From Antennarius striatus (Eukaryota > Chordata > Actinopteri > Lophiiformes > Antennariidae), in contig NC_090784.1 in the NCBI RefSeq assembly GCF_040054535.1, positions 13,555,501-13,619,500 on the forward strand: a stretch of 64,000 nt of DNA, given 5' to 3'. This document shows, piece by piece, positions 34,501 through 52,400 of this stretch (position 1 is the stretch's first letter; every line of letters starts with the position of its first letter). Both the position numbers and the translations under genes were made by a program. The notes beneath the pieces are model-generated. The model had not been told where the DNA came from and ran no database searches. It worked only from the letters and a program-made list of their open reading frames with translations.

Positions 34501-35576
34501 TATTAATATAATAATACATTAATATAAACCTGACTGGTGACACAGATTTGTCTTTCCTCAGGCACATATGTTTAAACACATGTGACATGTTTTCCAAATG
34601 CATTAGGGACATAACTCTTTGTCCATGATCACAATGTGTTTTAAAGTGATGTGATTATTTTCTTCAACCAGACCTTTTCCCTTTTCTGTTCACATTCATC
34701 TTTGTATGTGACCCACGATGAACAGAACATACCACTGACACAACAACCACTCATCAAAATCAATAAATTAATGGTGCAGATTTTTATTTACTGCATTGGA
34801 TGCTGTGATGACATCAATTAACTCTATCATCCTCCAGCAAGAATGAAAAGGGGGATTTAATTTCAGTGTCTTCCCATACATCCATTTACTTTGCATCTTC
34901 ATGTCTAATTATAAAATTGCTGCCATTCTCCATATTTGTATTTGTCCACCATTTATGACAAAGGGTGGGAAAACTCCCACAAAAACATTTATTTGACTGG
35001 TCATATTGATGTTGCAACAGCAAAAAACAAATATATGTTTGATGAAGGACAATGTATGAAAGTAGTCAAAATCAGAACACAAATTTTTTAATTCCATGTC
35101 CATGTGAATTTCTATTGTAGACACTGCCCTGGAAAAAACAGACTTAAGATTCAGATGTAGGTAACTAGCATGATAAATGTAGTCTGCACACCATTAGAGT
35201 GCATGTGCATGAAGCTGCATCACACTGCTAAGCATGGACAAAGAAAGCACTCGCATATACTCTGGATTAGCATATGTGGGTGTGCATGAACACTCATACC
35301 ACCCACACATCTTCAGGGAAGACATCCTACCCCCCAGTTTGAGTTTGTGGGCTTTGCTGCTGTCCAAACTGTTCTGCTGCTCAAAGCAGAGCTGGTTGGA
35401 GGTTACGTTACCTTTCTGTTCTCTAACACCAGCCTATTGTCTGCTCAGGTTATAATGAATATCACAACTGCTGCACAGACAGAGCTAATCTAATTAACTG
35501 TGCAGTCTGCTGTCACTCTGTTTAGCGGTCATTACCTTTGCATGAGCATGGTGCTGCTCGCTGTGGGAGCATGTAT

Positions 35577-35578
<2 letters not shown>

Positions 35579-35659
<81 letters not shown>
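35579..35659. repeat. (CA)n microsatellite
   Basis: About 80 bases of CA repeat in the skap2-snx10 spacer. Confidence 0.96.
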
Positions 35660-35665
<6 letters not shown>

Positions 35666-36721
35666 TACTAGTGTATGACTGCAGTGAGCAGGCTAGTGCA
35701 AACACAAAGCGAGAGAGACAGGCAGAAAAGGTGGCTTGTCAGTGCAGCTGGCATTTTGTTCAGCAGGGAGCAACGCAGCCTGTCTACCTGGTAGCCTTCT
35801 CAGACAGGAGCGAGTCCATTGGGATCTTGCAGGACCTCCTACCAGCCACATTCCTGACAGGGGGGCCGTCTGAAAACTCTACAGAGACCCTATTACACAT
35901 CATACTCCTAAGCACTGCGGTGGCCACCAGATGACAAGCTCCCCACACCTTACTCTTTATTAGAAGGGGGGTGGGGGGGTTCTGCCAGAGTGGAACATTA
36001 GGCTGACACTTCCTCCAGACATTGCATTGTTATATTTGCATGTATGTGACAAAATGCATATTATGAATGATCAATAACAACAAATATATCTGTAAGCTTG
36101 TTTTTGAGATAAATATGGACAGCTGAAGCATATGATCATGTGAGGCTTGTCTACACAAACAAATGGATGTAACAACACTGCCATCTTCAGGTACCATTTT
36201 GCTCTAATTTTCTAGTTGTATGAGACAAACATTCCAGATAACCTCATGGATAAACTGTATATCTGGTATTATTAGTACAATGTACTGAAAATTCACCACT
36301 CTCAAATTCCTTCATAATACAATATAACATTGATTTTTACAAGTGAAGTTAGAAGCGCCCGTGTAGCTTAAAGAGCTGTATGACTAGGTAAAGCACATTT
36401 CTTTTACCCTGGTCTGAACGTTTCTGCTCATGGTCCAAGATGATTTCATGAAGAAATGCGACTGATCTTTTCTTCACGGCTGGTTCCCATCAGATATAAA
36501 GAACCTGTCGGCTTATTTTTCTCCAGATCTTTAACCTGAGGCTCTGGATCTCTTCACTCTGAAGCAGAGTAATATAGGCACAGGACCTGGAGAGTGGATT
36601 GGAAGAGATAGCTCAAATATTATGTCCTTTAAACATAAAAGCATACATTTGCCTTACTGCCTAAAAGTAAAATAGAAAACTCACTCCATCCTTAGAGGTA
36701 ACATTTTGAGCTTTTTCTAAA

Positions 36722-37895
36722 TTAGTCTGAGTCACAGGATGTGTCCAGGTTCTTGTGCAGATCTCCTTCAGAGTGAAATTTCCTCAGGCCACAGCGCTGG
36801 ACTGCCTGAGCCACAGAATAGCTCGTTCTTCCAGTGGCACAGGCCTGCATGCTGGAAACACTGAGCTGTGACTGCAGGAACAAATGCAGGCAGCTGTCAG
36901 ACAGCAGCAGGGGGTTCTGGAGGATCCTGGAGAATAAAGATGAGCAAATTCTCACAATATTGTATGGCTTGTTGATGTGAAAACTGCAGTCACGTGGAAG
37001 GCAGCGGTGAAGTGTGATGGTCCAGTTTTGTTGTTTTGTCTCACAGAATGCTAGAAGTTAATACAGTTGTTGATCTGTGAGGTCATTCTTACTGTTCCAG
37101 GAACTTCTGGAGCCCTTTCATCCTCTCTGCGATCTGCTGGGCGTTGTTCATACTGAAGAAAGGGTTCTTTGGGGGCAGGTCTGGAAGCTTCACCCTACAA
37201 AAGACAAACGCCTACCAATCAAACAGGCTAAAATGGCTGGCACACTAGTATGTATTAATTTGTGAAAAAACAAACTAAAATCAGAAAGTGTATGCATTCA
37301 AAATACATCAGGTTGTCTTACATTAGCATTGAATTTTCTTGTAACTTCTGCCTGAGCCAAACAAACTCGCTGTATCTCCTCCTCACACGAGAGAGCTTCT
37401 TGGTGAAACACACACTGTCGGTCTAAAACAGATGATGTGTGACTCACATGTAGTCATCTCCACTGCTTACATTATAAATCAAGATATTCTGTCATTCCAC
37501 TTACATGCAAACAAACTTCGTAGTCGATGTAGGCATGCCAAAAATCATTCTTTTGTATCCGCGGGTCTCGGACCCACACGCTGATGACCTGCAGCATTGA
37601 GACAGGACAGATTCTTAACTGAATGCACTATGATTTAAAAAATGAGAAGCTTTAAATGACAAATAGAGGAAGTGCAACGACCAACACAAGACAGAACAGG
37701 AAACCCCCACCAAAAATCCGTCTTTGGTGAGCAGAAAAAAGAAGTTGCTCTTTAAGGCTGCCACAGCAAAACAATAGGACATTTTTATCGACCAGTGTTT
37801 CAGGATTTTCTAAAAATGTAAATTTATAAAATGTAGCATTAGAATAACTTCAGACCTACCTGATTCATAACATTCGTGATTTCTTGTCTCATCAT
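36722..37895 (-). CDS. snx10: Sorting nexin 10-like, PX domain (five coding exons)
   Basis: Small PX-only sorting nexin of endosomes; the family binds PI3P and SNX10 works with the V-ATPase in vacuole and osteoclast function. Coding exons, in transcript order on the minus strand: 37895-37860, 37588-37505, 37422-37322, 37194-37093, 36926-36722. Phases agree throughout and give 175 residues. The start is [10 protein letters not shown] features in order: [21 protein letters not shown], the basic [13 protein letters not shown] (phosphoinositide contact), the proline-containing [10 protein letters not shown] loop, and [15 protein letters not shown]. The post-[11 protein letters not shown] and TSYSVAQAV match SNX10, not its sister SNX11. 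The acidic C-terminal tail is shorter than in human SNX10 (201 residues). It converges with skap2 and is followed by a cbx3-like gene on the same strand, the order seen in human. Whether it is the a or b fish copy cannot be told here. Confidence 0.9.
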
Positions 37896-38833
37896 GTAAG
37901 TTTTCTCATTTGAATATCAGCAAGATAATACCATGCTGGACATGGTATCAGTGCTTTTTATTCACACGTTTATTGTCCCAGAGCAAAGGTTTCAAAACAA
38001 AGTCACAAGACTGAGATGAGCACATCCCCATTCGAAAATCCATACTGAAGACTGAAAAACAGAGCTGGAATCACTTGTGACAACATTACTACGTGAGCCT
38101 TATCGGTTTGTCTAATGACTGTTATTTTTAATCAGTCAAAAAAAATAAAAATCCAACAACACTCAGTTGGTTTTTCATGAAATCTTTGATAATTTTATGT
38201 TCCTACCTCATAACTCAGCAGGTGACAAATGTTCCATAACAAAAGCCTCAAGAGAAAAAAAAGGTTTCACAAAAGGTTTCCTTTATTCACAGACTTCACA
38301 GATTCACGGTCAACAGTTAAGAGTAATTCAGTAGCATGTGTGTTTTAGGAGGTTTAAGGTTCAACAAATTCTATAACAGTGAAAAGGTATGCTGAGTCAG
38401 GACAGAAACAACGCGATGTGTCACGTTCATGGACCTGTGAAAACCGAGGAGGACGACGCCCTGCAACATATGGACAGTGTTGTATCTAAAGTGCTACATT
38501 TAACAATCTTATTGGCTTTCACAAGTTTGTCTCAATGCATATAAATGTCAATACACCAATGGATTTAGATAATAGATGCAGTGAAATCTTTCTAACAAAT
38601 GGGAACAACAAAGTAGACAATTTTTGCTACTTAGCAGCTGATTAGAGTATGGGGAGATTGTTGGGGGTGTTGGTGGGGGGTGGGGGGCATTTTTAAATAT
38701 TTCACAACCACAAGGGTCATACAGAGACACACCAAGACATGATAAAAGCTGTTGCTATCAGCACCTCACAGAATAGATCTATAACACACACCAGCTGTAA
38801 CTAAACACTACCTGGCCTGATTCAGTCAGATCA

Positions 38834-38878
<45 letters not shown>

Positions 38879-39295
38879 GTCGCAGACTAAACGACAAAGA
38901 CAAACAGGACTAAAAATACTACATGTATTGAACAATAAACACAACACACAAGTCCACAGTGATTGTGTCTGCTTACACAAGTCCAAAGCTGCTACAGGTT
39001 AGTTTGACCTCAAATCAGCCGATACACTCAAAGGTTAGTTCTGGTCTTCATCGCCGTCCCCACAAAGGCACCGAGACCCCGTCGGGCACCAGAGGACAGG
39101 AGGCTTCAAATCCATCCCCGCAGAGGATCTTACACCTGCCAGAGTCTGAGAGTGCAGTGGGACGTCATTTCACACAGCGTGCCTCTATCGTCCGCTGAAG
39201 GAGGAAACTCAATGGAGGTTAAACTAAATTTCAGGTGAGAGCACAGCTGTTGGGGGGGGAGGGGGGTTCGCCTCCTTTAACAACCAACGCACACG
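37896..39295 (-). other. snx10-cbx3 interval with probable cbx3 3' UTR
   Basis: The stretch below 39296 should hold the 3' UTR of the cbx3-like gene. A reverse-strand AATAAA (TTTATT at 38282-38287) would end it after about 1 kb. The snx10 5' UTR and promoter must lie between that point and 37896. A CA repeat (38835-38876) and G-rich runs are the only other features seen. Confidence 0.45.
38835..38876. repeat. (CA)n microsatellite
   Basis: About 42 bases of CA repeat, probably within the cbx3-like 3' UTR. Confidence 0.93.
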
Positions 39296-42324
<3,029 letters not shown>

Positions 42325-42379
42325 TCACTAGAACATCAACACTATTTGTGGTTGTAAAAATTGTCATGCCCCTGCTAAT

Positions 42380-42970
42380 TGCACAACAACATGGCAGTGG
42401 TGAGGTTCTCCGCGGTGTCCTTCACACGGGGATCCGCGCTCCACCTGCTGCTTGTGAAGAACACACGTTCTACTGACGCAGAACCACAACGCTGGCATCT
42501 GCACACGTTCCGCGCTTCAATCACACAGTTTTGCGGAAAAACGTCTGCGGAACACGGAGACACACGTCCGGACGTTCATTCTGAGAACAATATGTACGTA
42601 CGCCGTCGGTGTTCGACTTGATCTCGGGGGACTGCTGTGGAGCGGCTCGCTTCTCGTGGCGCGTCTCTGGAGACTACATGCGCGTCCTGTCGTCGATGCG
42701 GTTTTCGTGCGCAAAAGGTGTCGTTCGGCGTGTTTACGTGAGATATACAACTTTTCATGAATGAGTTAAAATTAAAGATGGCCGTGGATGCTCAGAGGAA
42801 GTGGTTGCCAAGGGAAAAGGTCATGCCAGGAAAAGCGGGAGGAGACAACGGGGACGCACGCAGCACCGACCAATCAGAGAGCAGTCCGCTCGTCCGTCCC
42901 GTTCCGCCACTCGCCCCCCCCCCACCAAACGGAACAGCCCCGCCACCCATGGGCGTCGACGGGGTATGGC
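42380..42970 (-). promoter_or_regulatory. CpG-rich promoter region of the cbx3-like gene
   Basis: This stretch is far richer in CpG than the rest of the window and lies just upstream of the first coding exon of the cbx3-like gene. A CCAAT box (CCAATCAG) is at 42870-42877. In mammals the equivalent region is a bidirectional promoter shared with HNRNPA2B1. No HNRNPA2B1-type exon is recognisable on the plus side within the window. The open frame at 42757-43134 runs into a CT repeat and is not supported. Confidence 0.55.
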
Positions 42971-42973
42971 AAG

Positions 42974-43130
<157 letters not shown>

Positions 43131-43382
43131 GTAATTTTCATATTGAGGTTTTGTCCAAATTATTCATAAATATCATGGAGGGTCTGTTTTTTTAAAAAAA
43201 GATAAATATGACTTGCTTTATGGAGACAAGCTTGGCACACATTTAAGAAATACCTTGCACTCCTGCAGTGCTACATTAATTTTAAAACGTTATTTTGACA
43301 GATTTATTTACTTATTATTTTATGTATTTGTTATTCTTTCAGCAACCTTTCTTGCATCAAAAGTACTTCACAAAGAAAATTT

Positions 43383-43426
43383 AATAATAATAAATAATAA
43401 TCACAATAATCATAACAACAACAACG

Positions 43427-43464
<38 letters not shown>
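43383..43464. repeat. (AAT)n-rich simple repeat
   Basis: Trinucleotide ATA/AAC repeats, pure AAT in the second half. Confidence 0.9.
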
Positions 43465-46400
43465 TTTTATTTATTCATAGGGCTTTGAATACAATGCTTC
43501 TGTTGGGTTTCCAAGGAGGAAAGCTGTACTCCAAGACCTCCCTGATCACACTGAGTAGATTCCAGAAAAATAGGCTCTGCAGAGTTTGACTGACAGCTCC
43601 TTTGCAGCCAATGGGAACCCTCACCGCGGCTGATTGGCCAAGCAAGCATCACAAACAGGCCTTCTTCCTTTTTTCCCGACCAGTTATTTCAGAATTCCAC
43701 CACTGGGGGACGCTGTCTGCTTGTATGTGACTGCCAGTTCCAGAGGACGTCAACCAGAAGCTACTGCCTGGCCAAGCCAGCTGAAGAAAATGAATTAATA
43801 TCGGATATATCTTTGAGGAAGACATGAGAACAAAGTTTTTCCACAAGGATTTGGGTTTGCATCAGACCTGCCTCTGATATTGTTTCTCATACCCTTTCAT
43901 CCCAAGGCAATCTTATGTAACAATGAGCTCACTAGGGATGTTATTGGAGAAGATGAGTGTGGTGTGAAGTCTTCAGAAAAGGAGTTTATTGATCTGATCA
44001 CAGCCTCAAAAAGGGACAGAACATGAGCTCTATGCAGATTACAAAATACTGTGTGACATCCTGTATTGGCATGACAAAACAGACCTCAATCTACTGTATG
44101 GGCCAATCATGCATCAGAGCTATTTTGTTATTCTTATCAGCCTTTTACATATCTCAAATGTTATCTTTGTTCATGGTGGAATCAAATATCCCTTTGTCCT
44201 GATGACCTATGAAAGTAATGATTTCATAAGTCTTTAAGATCGTACAAGTATGCACGACGTCTGCAGCTGTAAATGTTGATAGATTGTCGAGAAGATGTTC
44301 TGTAGGCAAGTAAACAAATGATCCATTGAATAGATCCCCCATCTCTCATGCTGGAGAGACACAAGAGAGTGATTTATTTTTACAACATGGCCATTCAGAC
44401 ACTGTTCATATTCAAACTTTTTAAAACTTTGGCTCAGTACTTATTAACAATTCTTAAGTAATAAATTTAACATTTAAAGCCCAACATAACCCATGAACCT
44501 TTAAAGTATGAAAACTGTGCCTTACTGACTAGTAGCATATACGGTAGATCCATAATGGCTCAACAGCCCCCTTTAATTCAATCCCACCTCAGGCTACTGG
44601 ATTTACAACACTAATAGATATCAAACAAATTAATTTTCACCATCATAATTCAGGAAATATACAAAAACATCTGAGCAGCTTAATCCTGCAATGTTCAAGT
44701 GGAGTCCAAAAACATAACCTTTTTGGTGGAGTTATAAGTGGTACAATTGGACAGCCTCCCCACACACAGTACCACAAGTTCTACACCTTAATCTGCAGCG
44801 GGTTGCACTACCCTCATGAGTACACCCAGAATCCAAAGTGAGACATGTGTTGGTTATGAGCTGTATGACCTGCTGTTGCCCTTTGACCCCTTCCTGTTGA
44901 CTCTTTTGGGGTTTTAGTACTTGTTGCCATAGTAACCGAACAGCTAATAGGCCTGAGCTGTCACTGCAGGCACCGGAATGGCAGTAATGCATGCAGTGAA
45001 ATCCGGACTGGGTTTACTGCTCTGCTACAATATGCATCAGTTTGGGTTCTCCTAACCAAACCCTGTCTCAGAAGACAGTGGGTTATTTTACCAGCATAAC
45101 ACAAAGTACCGTGTTTAAAGCTTTAAATAGTATATTTTCAGTTGTATGGGATTGATTGGAGGTGATAATACAGAAATGAAATATCAGAATAAATACTATA
45201 TAATGCAGTTAAATAGGAATTATGCAATTAATCATTTGGTTCTGTCTAACAGGCTTCAGTACTAAACCACCAGAACAATTTAAATTTTACATTAACAAAT
45301 ATTTCTGCTTGAAATAGAATGATTTGACAGAATGATTACCTTTCAGGTGTCAAATAACGACATGGACATACAAACGACAATGTGGGAATTAGATACACTG
45401 TATATTTCATGTTTTGCATGTGAATATAGCCCTAATGCTTTAACAGGCAATAATGAAATGATTTGTGGCATATTTTTGTGTTTGAAATGAAACTAAGTGA
45501 ACCTAAGATTGGCCAGGGCACTAAAAATGAAATACAGATGTTGATTAAATGACACGCTCCAGCGTACAGGGTGGAAAGATATATTGTATTGTTCCGTCAT
45601 CCCTTAAATCTGCTCAGTTCCCTCCCAGACAAGCACATTCCTGGGGCCCACTGTGAGTGTAGCCCCCATACATGTGGGCCTTGAGAGCCACCCTGAACAG
45701 AAATGAGTCCAGATGGCCAGACCCTGCTGTGAGGAGCTGTGGATGGAGTGAGTACTGGTCTGTATAGTGTGGGACTAACCTGACTGGAGCCTTTACACAC
45801 ACAAGGTCCCTGGTGTTTCCTCAGCACCACCTCAAGCCTCTCGTGTTTCAGCAGGGGCGAGAACATTTACATCAGGCCTGTTATTCTTACACAGCATTAA
45901 GTCGGTCATACAAGGAGTAGTGTTCTGCAAAACAGTAATACTGGAGGATTGTCCAGAAGGAAAGTCATTATTGTGAGCTCATTACGGAGCAATTGATTGA
46001 TTGTTAACCGCATATTTGTAAAGTACTCCCCCATATAATGCATTTATATATATATTTATACACAAGAGTGTATTTGTGGGAAGAACAGCGGTGTTGGAAC
46101 TGAGATGGTTTACTGTGACTAACTGCAGCCAACCTCTGCAGGAGCCCTCAGCACCTTCCTCCACTCCACACGCTGTCTTCATTTCATATTCAGTCACACC
46201 GAACCAATCTGGGTGTGGAGCGACAGACTCCACAGCAATCTTTGTCCTCAGCATGAATGCAGAAGTGGGAGTGGGACGGGAGACCACCTGGATTTGCTTG
46301 TGGAAATCTGTCTCCTATTACAGAACACTTATAGTACCCCCAGATTGTTTCCTCTGTGTTATTCTATACCTTGTTTCTGGCATGGAGTGCTTGAGGGGGG

Positions 46401-49400
46401 TAGTTATTGCTGGGATTTCTGTCTATAGAGTTTCTGGGAATGAATAGTACAGGAATGCATCTTCACTCTATTTCACTCCAGGTTATAATCAGAAGATTTG
46501 AAAGAGTGACATTCAACTGATATACAGTATGTTTACAGATCGGTGAAGTGTTTCAGGATCTTCAGTTGAGTTTGTTAAATTGTTATTCTATAATTAAGAC
46601 AAATATTCGTTCGTAAACTTTTAGAAAGACCACAATATGAAAAAAATTATCAAGAAATTTACCGGATCTTTAAAAAAAGATAATTCCCCATAATATACAT
46701 TAAAATGCCTTTTATGACTTTTAAGATCTTTATTACTGACAACCTTTAAAATGAAGTTATATTTTCTTGTTGTGGCTGATTGAAGGGAATCGGATTTTAG
46801 TTATTGTGTGTCACATGTGGTGCTTCAAGCTTTCTCTCTTCGTAAGAAACCAGCAAATTTCATGAGCTGATTTGTATTTGCTGTTTCGCATTTGAAATGC
46901 AAATCAGCAAAGATTTAGATAGCATCGCTGACTATTCAGTGGAATAAAAAGATAGATAGATATAGATAGATATATACTTTAATAATCCCGGAGGAAATTG
47001 CACATTACAAAATGTAGGTTTACTGATGGAACAAGAAGCAGAAAATGGAAAGACTCAATTTCATTACTTATAAACCTGTACTGTTGACATACTGCATTTG
47101 TATAGTTCAGTGACTGATACAGTATTCAGCTAAAATTTACAATGGTTTCGATTACTCTGTTCCGGAAAGGTCAAAGACCAACTGCTTGAATTATCTAAGG
47201 AACATTAAAATGATAACACCTTCCACCTACATGTGGAATCACTAACGAGAAGAGAGGAATTCTATACCAACAGTAGATGAAAAAGATGTGTGGAGATGAA
47301 AACCCCTGTGTGTTTGTCTTCGTGCTGCCGTATAGCTGCTTCACATCATAACCAAACACATTGGCACATGAATTGGACTTGCTATAGTTCACAACTGATA
47401 ACTTTTCTAAAAAATGGAGTATTCAGCTCATCAACATGATGTTTCTGAACTAGTCAGGAGTCAAACGTGGTTTTGTAGCAAGTGTAGAGCAGGTAATGAC
47501 TTTGTCCCATTTGCCTCTTGGCTGGGGGTTTCCAGCCCACAACATGGACCCCACTGGATCCTCTAACACCCTGACTGACAGGTGAATGGCACCGGTGACA
47601 AGCAACTCCCATTACCCGCAGGGTTAATGTGGCACAAAGTGAATAGATCAGAGTGGAAGGGAGAAAGGTTGCCTCGGAGCCTAAAGTGACTATTTCCCCC
47701 TATCTCTACGTCTCCTTTTTTCCCTAGTCTGTGTTGCTTTTCTTCTCACTTGTCTTTCTTTTTGTCCTTTTTGGCACTAGTTCTCTTTGGGCAGAAAAAA
47801 TGTGAGAAGGTCAAATTAAGCCTTTTTTTTTTTTAAAGGATGTAGAGGTATTTTTCAATAAGCTTTGAAAACATCTCATAATAATCCCCTTTGAATTTCA
47901 TTGAATTATATTGGCTAGCACTCCAGTTCTGATTTAAAAGAAGCTGATTTTGTTGTGTAAAGGCAGTAATCAATGAATTTAAATGAAGATGCTTTTCAAA
48001 ATACTGGTAAGCTTGACTGGATCAGATTAAATTGTAGCATTGTTTCATAAATTTTTATAAATAGTTTACACTAATTGACATTTGATGACTTACTCCCAAA
48101 ATCTGTGCCTACTGCTGCCTACAAGGAGATTATCTGATTTCCATGGCAATGAATTAAAAAAAAAATCTCAGCCCTCATTTTCTACAAATCATCTGTTCTG
48201 TTTCTAAGCTCCACTGAACCCAAGCAAGAGATACTTAGTTTTCTGCTAATAACGAGAAACTTCATCAAATCCTCAATAAAAACATTAAAAAACCCTTTCC
48301 AAGCCTATAAAAAAATTACCAAGATTAGTGAAACGGTAGTTTTCTCTAATTAAGTTTTTTTTTCTATGATTACATATAAGTTATTTATTCCAAAAAAGTA
48401 TTTATGGATTACAAACCTATATAAGTTATTGAATGCAACTGCAGACCGTTAGTCGTAAATACTTGGCCAATACCTTTTCTGTATTTTTATTAAATCAATA
48501 TGAGGTCTATAAACAACGATCACAGTCTTGGAGCTCTTCTCACAGACAGGACAGCTGAATAATATCTCCTGAGTGGTAAAAGGACCTTTGCCTCTGTAAA
48601 TCTCCCTGTCATTGCGCAGCTGCCCATTGTCTGCTCTCATCGAATGCAGTCCTGCAAACCGCCGAATCCTGTCTGTTGACCTTTCACTCCTCTCTCCTTC
48701 ACAAATATATGCTTTGAACTTTGGGTCTGCTCCTCATCCAATCAGAATTTAACCCCTGAAACCCCACATTTCCCGATACTGGCTGCAGGAATCCATCCCA
48801 CCTGGAGTCCAACCTCGTGTCTGGCGCACATGGGTCTTGATGCAAAGCTTTTCTCTCAAGTCTCCTGCCATGCAGAGTTTGGTTTCTGGGCCCTGGAAAT
48901 ACGAAGCTTTTCTCTTTCACCTCAAAGTACTTTGAAATTACCCATTTCATCTCAGCCAGGGCCATAAAAGCTCAGTGTCATCTGAGGGCTATGTGCTCGC
49001 TCTACACAGGTTCCACTGTTAGCTCATGGCGGGTCCAACATGCTCTTGAGTCCTGTCTGCTTGCCATCTGGAAAATAACAGCCTTAAGCAGGTCCTGTCA
49101 GTAATTACCCTGCAAACTCTGAACAAAGGCGCAGAACACATTGTGTTGAAATCCAGATAATTGGTGGAGACAGGCCACAGCAACTGATGGCCTGGATCAA
49201 GGAGAGCATAAGTTAGCTTTGTCTTAGAACTTTGAGGTCACTTTTGAAATTTTGTATTTGGTTTGATGAACTACAGAAGAAAAATAATGATATTAACATA
49301 AGGCCTGTAGCTAGACAGGTTTTTCTTTTTTGTGTGCTTGAAAACAATATTCGGCCATATGGTGATTCCTTTAATCATTCTGGACTGACTGGGAAAAAGC

Positions 49401-52400
49401 AAAACGTGCAACCACATAAGAAGCACATCTCAAAATTCATTTTAACTGAAGCCACTCTTTGGTGAGACTGTTCATTCTTAGGTAAACAGTCTCATACCTG
49501 GAATGAAATTGTTGCTGGGTGTGAAAATATTTCCATAATTTGCTTTCCACATATTGGCATAAAGTGCTGACACAACCACTCCCTCAGTTGGAACCTACCA
49601 AACTTGAAGCTGATTTACGTTGTCCATCATCCAAAATGTCCATTTTAATTAGAAACCTATCAGGAGCTAATCTGGAAACTGTTAGTCAGTGAGCTCTGGA
49701 AATAATGGTTTACAGCTGAGCGTCAGGAGTGGAGGAGGGAAAACTCAGGGGGAACAAGTGGCAAAGTCCCTCTACTGAAATGCCATGTTCAGGTTGATGC
49801 ACAGGAAACAGGCTGTTACCAGCCAGGAAATGAAGTGGCAAGCTCAGGCTGGCTTATATTTCCCCTCCTGCTTTTTAGTGCGGAGACACCAGGACTCCAG
49901 CTTTTGTTCACACAGAGTAGTGAACAGCGCTGTGTGTTGTGGAAGTGTGTATTTTCAAAAGACTTTAAGTGCTGGTGATGGCTGAGTGGTGTGTTTCAAT
50001 GGGGTCTTGAGTTTCTCAGACCTCCAGATTCCCCATCCCCCCCTCTCTCTGAGGGGAGGCTAAGCCAGTGGTCACAGTGTGAATGACCTTAAAACAAATT
50101 TATGTGCAAGTAAGGGAAGCGAATGACATATGATTTACTACAGATACTCTGTGGTGCCTAAGAGTAATTCAACATGGCATTTATACTTGTATATTGATAT
50201 TTCATTTTTGTTCAGACTCTGTGTTCTTTTCTTTCCATTACTTGGTGAAAGATGCAAATATTATATTATATATGATTTTGAATGACTTTCTGTACCAAGA
50301 GTTAAAGGTAGATCACTCTAAAACTCAGATTTCAGAGTACATAAAATTAAAAAGACCTGTTTCATTGTAGATGTTTGAACTTTCTAATAGACCAGTAGAT
50401 GTACAAGGCCTGTGTCGAACATTGAGGTTCAGACAAATACAAAATGCACAAGTGGACCTCATAGTGATGGTGAGGAAATGGGTGAGAGACAGTGATTGAA
50501 GAGGAACCAAGAATAACTTGCCTTAATCTATTAATTAGCCTTTGTTTTAATTTCCATTTAAACATTTAGTTTTTCACGTTACTGCAGTGTTGGCCCATCC
50601 TTTCCACTTCTCAATCATTCTTTTACCATGACTGAAACAAACACACTAAATTCTATGTGATGCCAGTCCCACATTCAGACCCACCAAACCCACACTGCAT
50701 ATTACTGTCACAACCTTTCTGCTCACTTTCTTTTATTTCTGAAAATCATCTACACTTGCAAGGTAGCCCTGAACGAATGTGAAAGAACGTAGCTAAATAG
50801 TTAAGACCATTATTTTCAACTGCTTTACCTTAATTTCTTGTCATTTGTCTTACAGGGAAAGTGATTTTACCCATAAAACATCATTCTGATAATGACAGTT
50901 GATTGCTCAGTGAAAGATTCAGTGACTCACTGTAACAGGACACCATTCCCAAAGTGCCCGGAGTCTATACTTTTTGAAATAAAATCAAATGAACATCTGA
51001 AGGAAGGCCCGGAGGGCTCCAGCTTTTGACAGACATGTCTAGATAAAGATATTATAGTAGCAGGAATATTCGACTGACTTTCAGTGCTGTATCAAGTTCT
51101 GCATTATCTTCATCCGCTATATTGAAAATAAAATGAAAATATCCAGAAAATAGTTTGCTTCCCCATAAAGATGACATTGTGGGGCTTTCGCTCCACAGAC
51201 CCCAAACCCTTTGAATTTCGTTTTGGACGTAGGTTGTGGAACAGTTGTGAAAGTGTGCAAAGTTTTCCAATGATACAATTTTATGTAAAGTGACACTGGG
51301 TGCATTAAATGGTTTCTTCATGTTGTGTCACTCAGGAGGGATTAAACTTTCCATTTGGTTGAGAAAGCTGGAAAGCTAAATTGTTGGGGTGTATGGGAGA
51401 GCTGATGGTCTTTTTTATTTTGTGCAGCTGGTGCACTTCCTGGAAAAGCGCTCGCCACCACAGATGCCTGCCACACTGATCTCAGACAGATACAGAAAAA
51501 AGGATCTGGCGACAGAGGCTGACAAGAAAAGAGGACAAGGCTCTAGGAATTGTTCAATAGGTCCACTATTATTTTAAAAGTACTATCAAACCACAAGTTA
51601 CCTGATGTCACCATCAGGGACGATGAAGACGTTACTGCTGTCTGGAGGTCAAAAGGAACAAACTATGCAAAGTAGGATTCCACATGCTCTGCTCCACTTA
51701 GTGTGTAAACGTAGGAACTACTGAATAAAATAACTTTTATTTGACCCTTACCTTACAAAAGTTTCCACATGAGTTGCTTCAATCATATTACAGTCTCTGC
51801 TGAGGAGGCACCCCAACCACCAACAGTCTTATGAACACAAACCAATTAATTACCTATAGAGTATTACACATACAGCACTGTATTGTCTAACTACAGTAGG
51901 ATATTATTAAAAGGCAGTGTGTTTTTGTAGTAGACACAAGAGGTGATAATTGGTGACTTTGGCTCTTGTAAACAAAAATTTCCTGCAAGTGTTCACATGT
52001 TCGAAGGTCAGAGCTGGACAGATACCCACACAAATCCAGAATGGGTTCCCTCCAAAGTAAAGGACCACCTCGGTGTGAAGGCCTGCCATGAAGGTGGTGA
52101 GGAGTGATTCATGGCATGAGGCTGCAGGGCTTGGCTGGACTCAGTTGAAACAGTGAAAAGGAGTTGGAGGGGGATGAAGAGAGAAAAGACAAATACTCCT
52201 CTGACTGAGCTTGGATTTGTGCTGGGTGTACGTCTCTCACAGACAACCAGGGACTATTCGGAGTTTGGAGGACATGAGCCGTTTTATCTTCAAGCTCACG
52301 TAGGGTCGAAAAGATACGTTGGAGTGATTGTTTGTAGGGGAATCCATCTTTATCCCTGCAGCTCGATTAGTTATCATGATATCACTTTTTGTCACATTCT

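Noticed and set aside
36355-36430. tRNA-like string GTGTAGCTTAAAGAGC
   Set aside because: No cloverleaf with a proper B box or acceptor stem could be drawn, so it is not called as a tRNA or SINE.
46076-46447. 123-codon plus-strand frame
   Set aside because: Isolated, no recognisable domain, and no splice partners.
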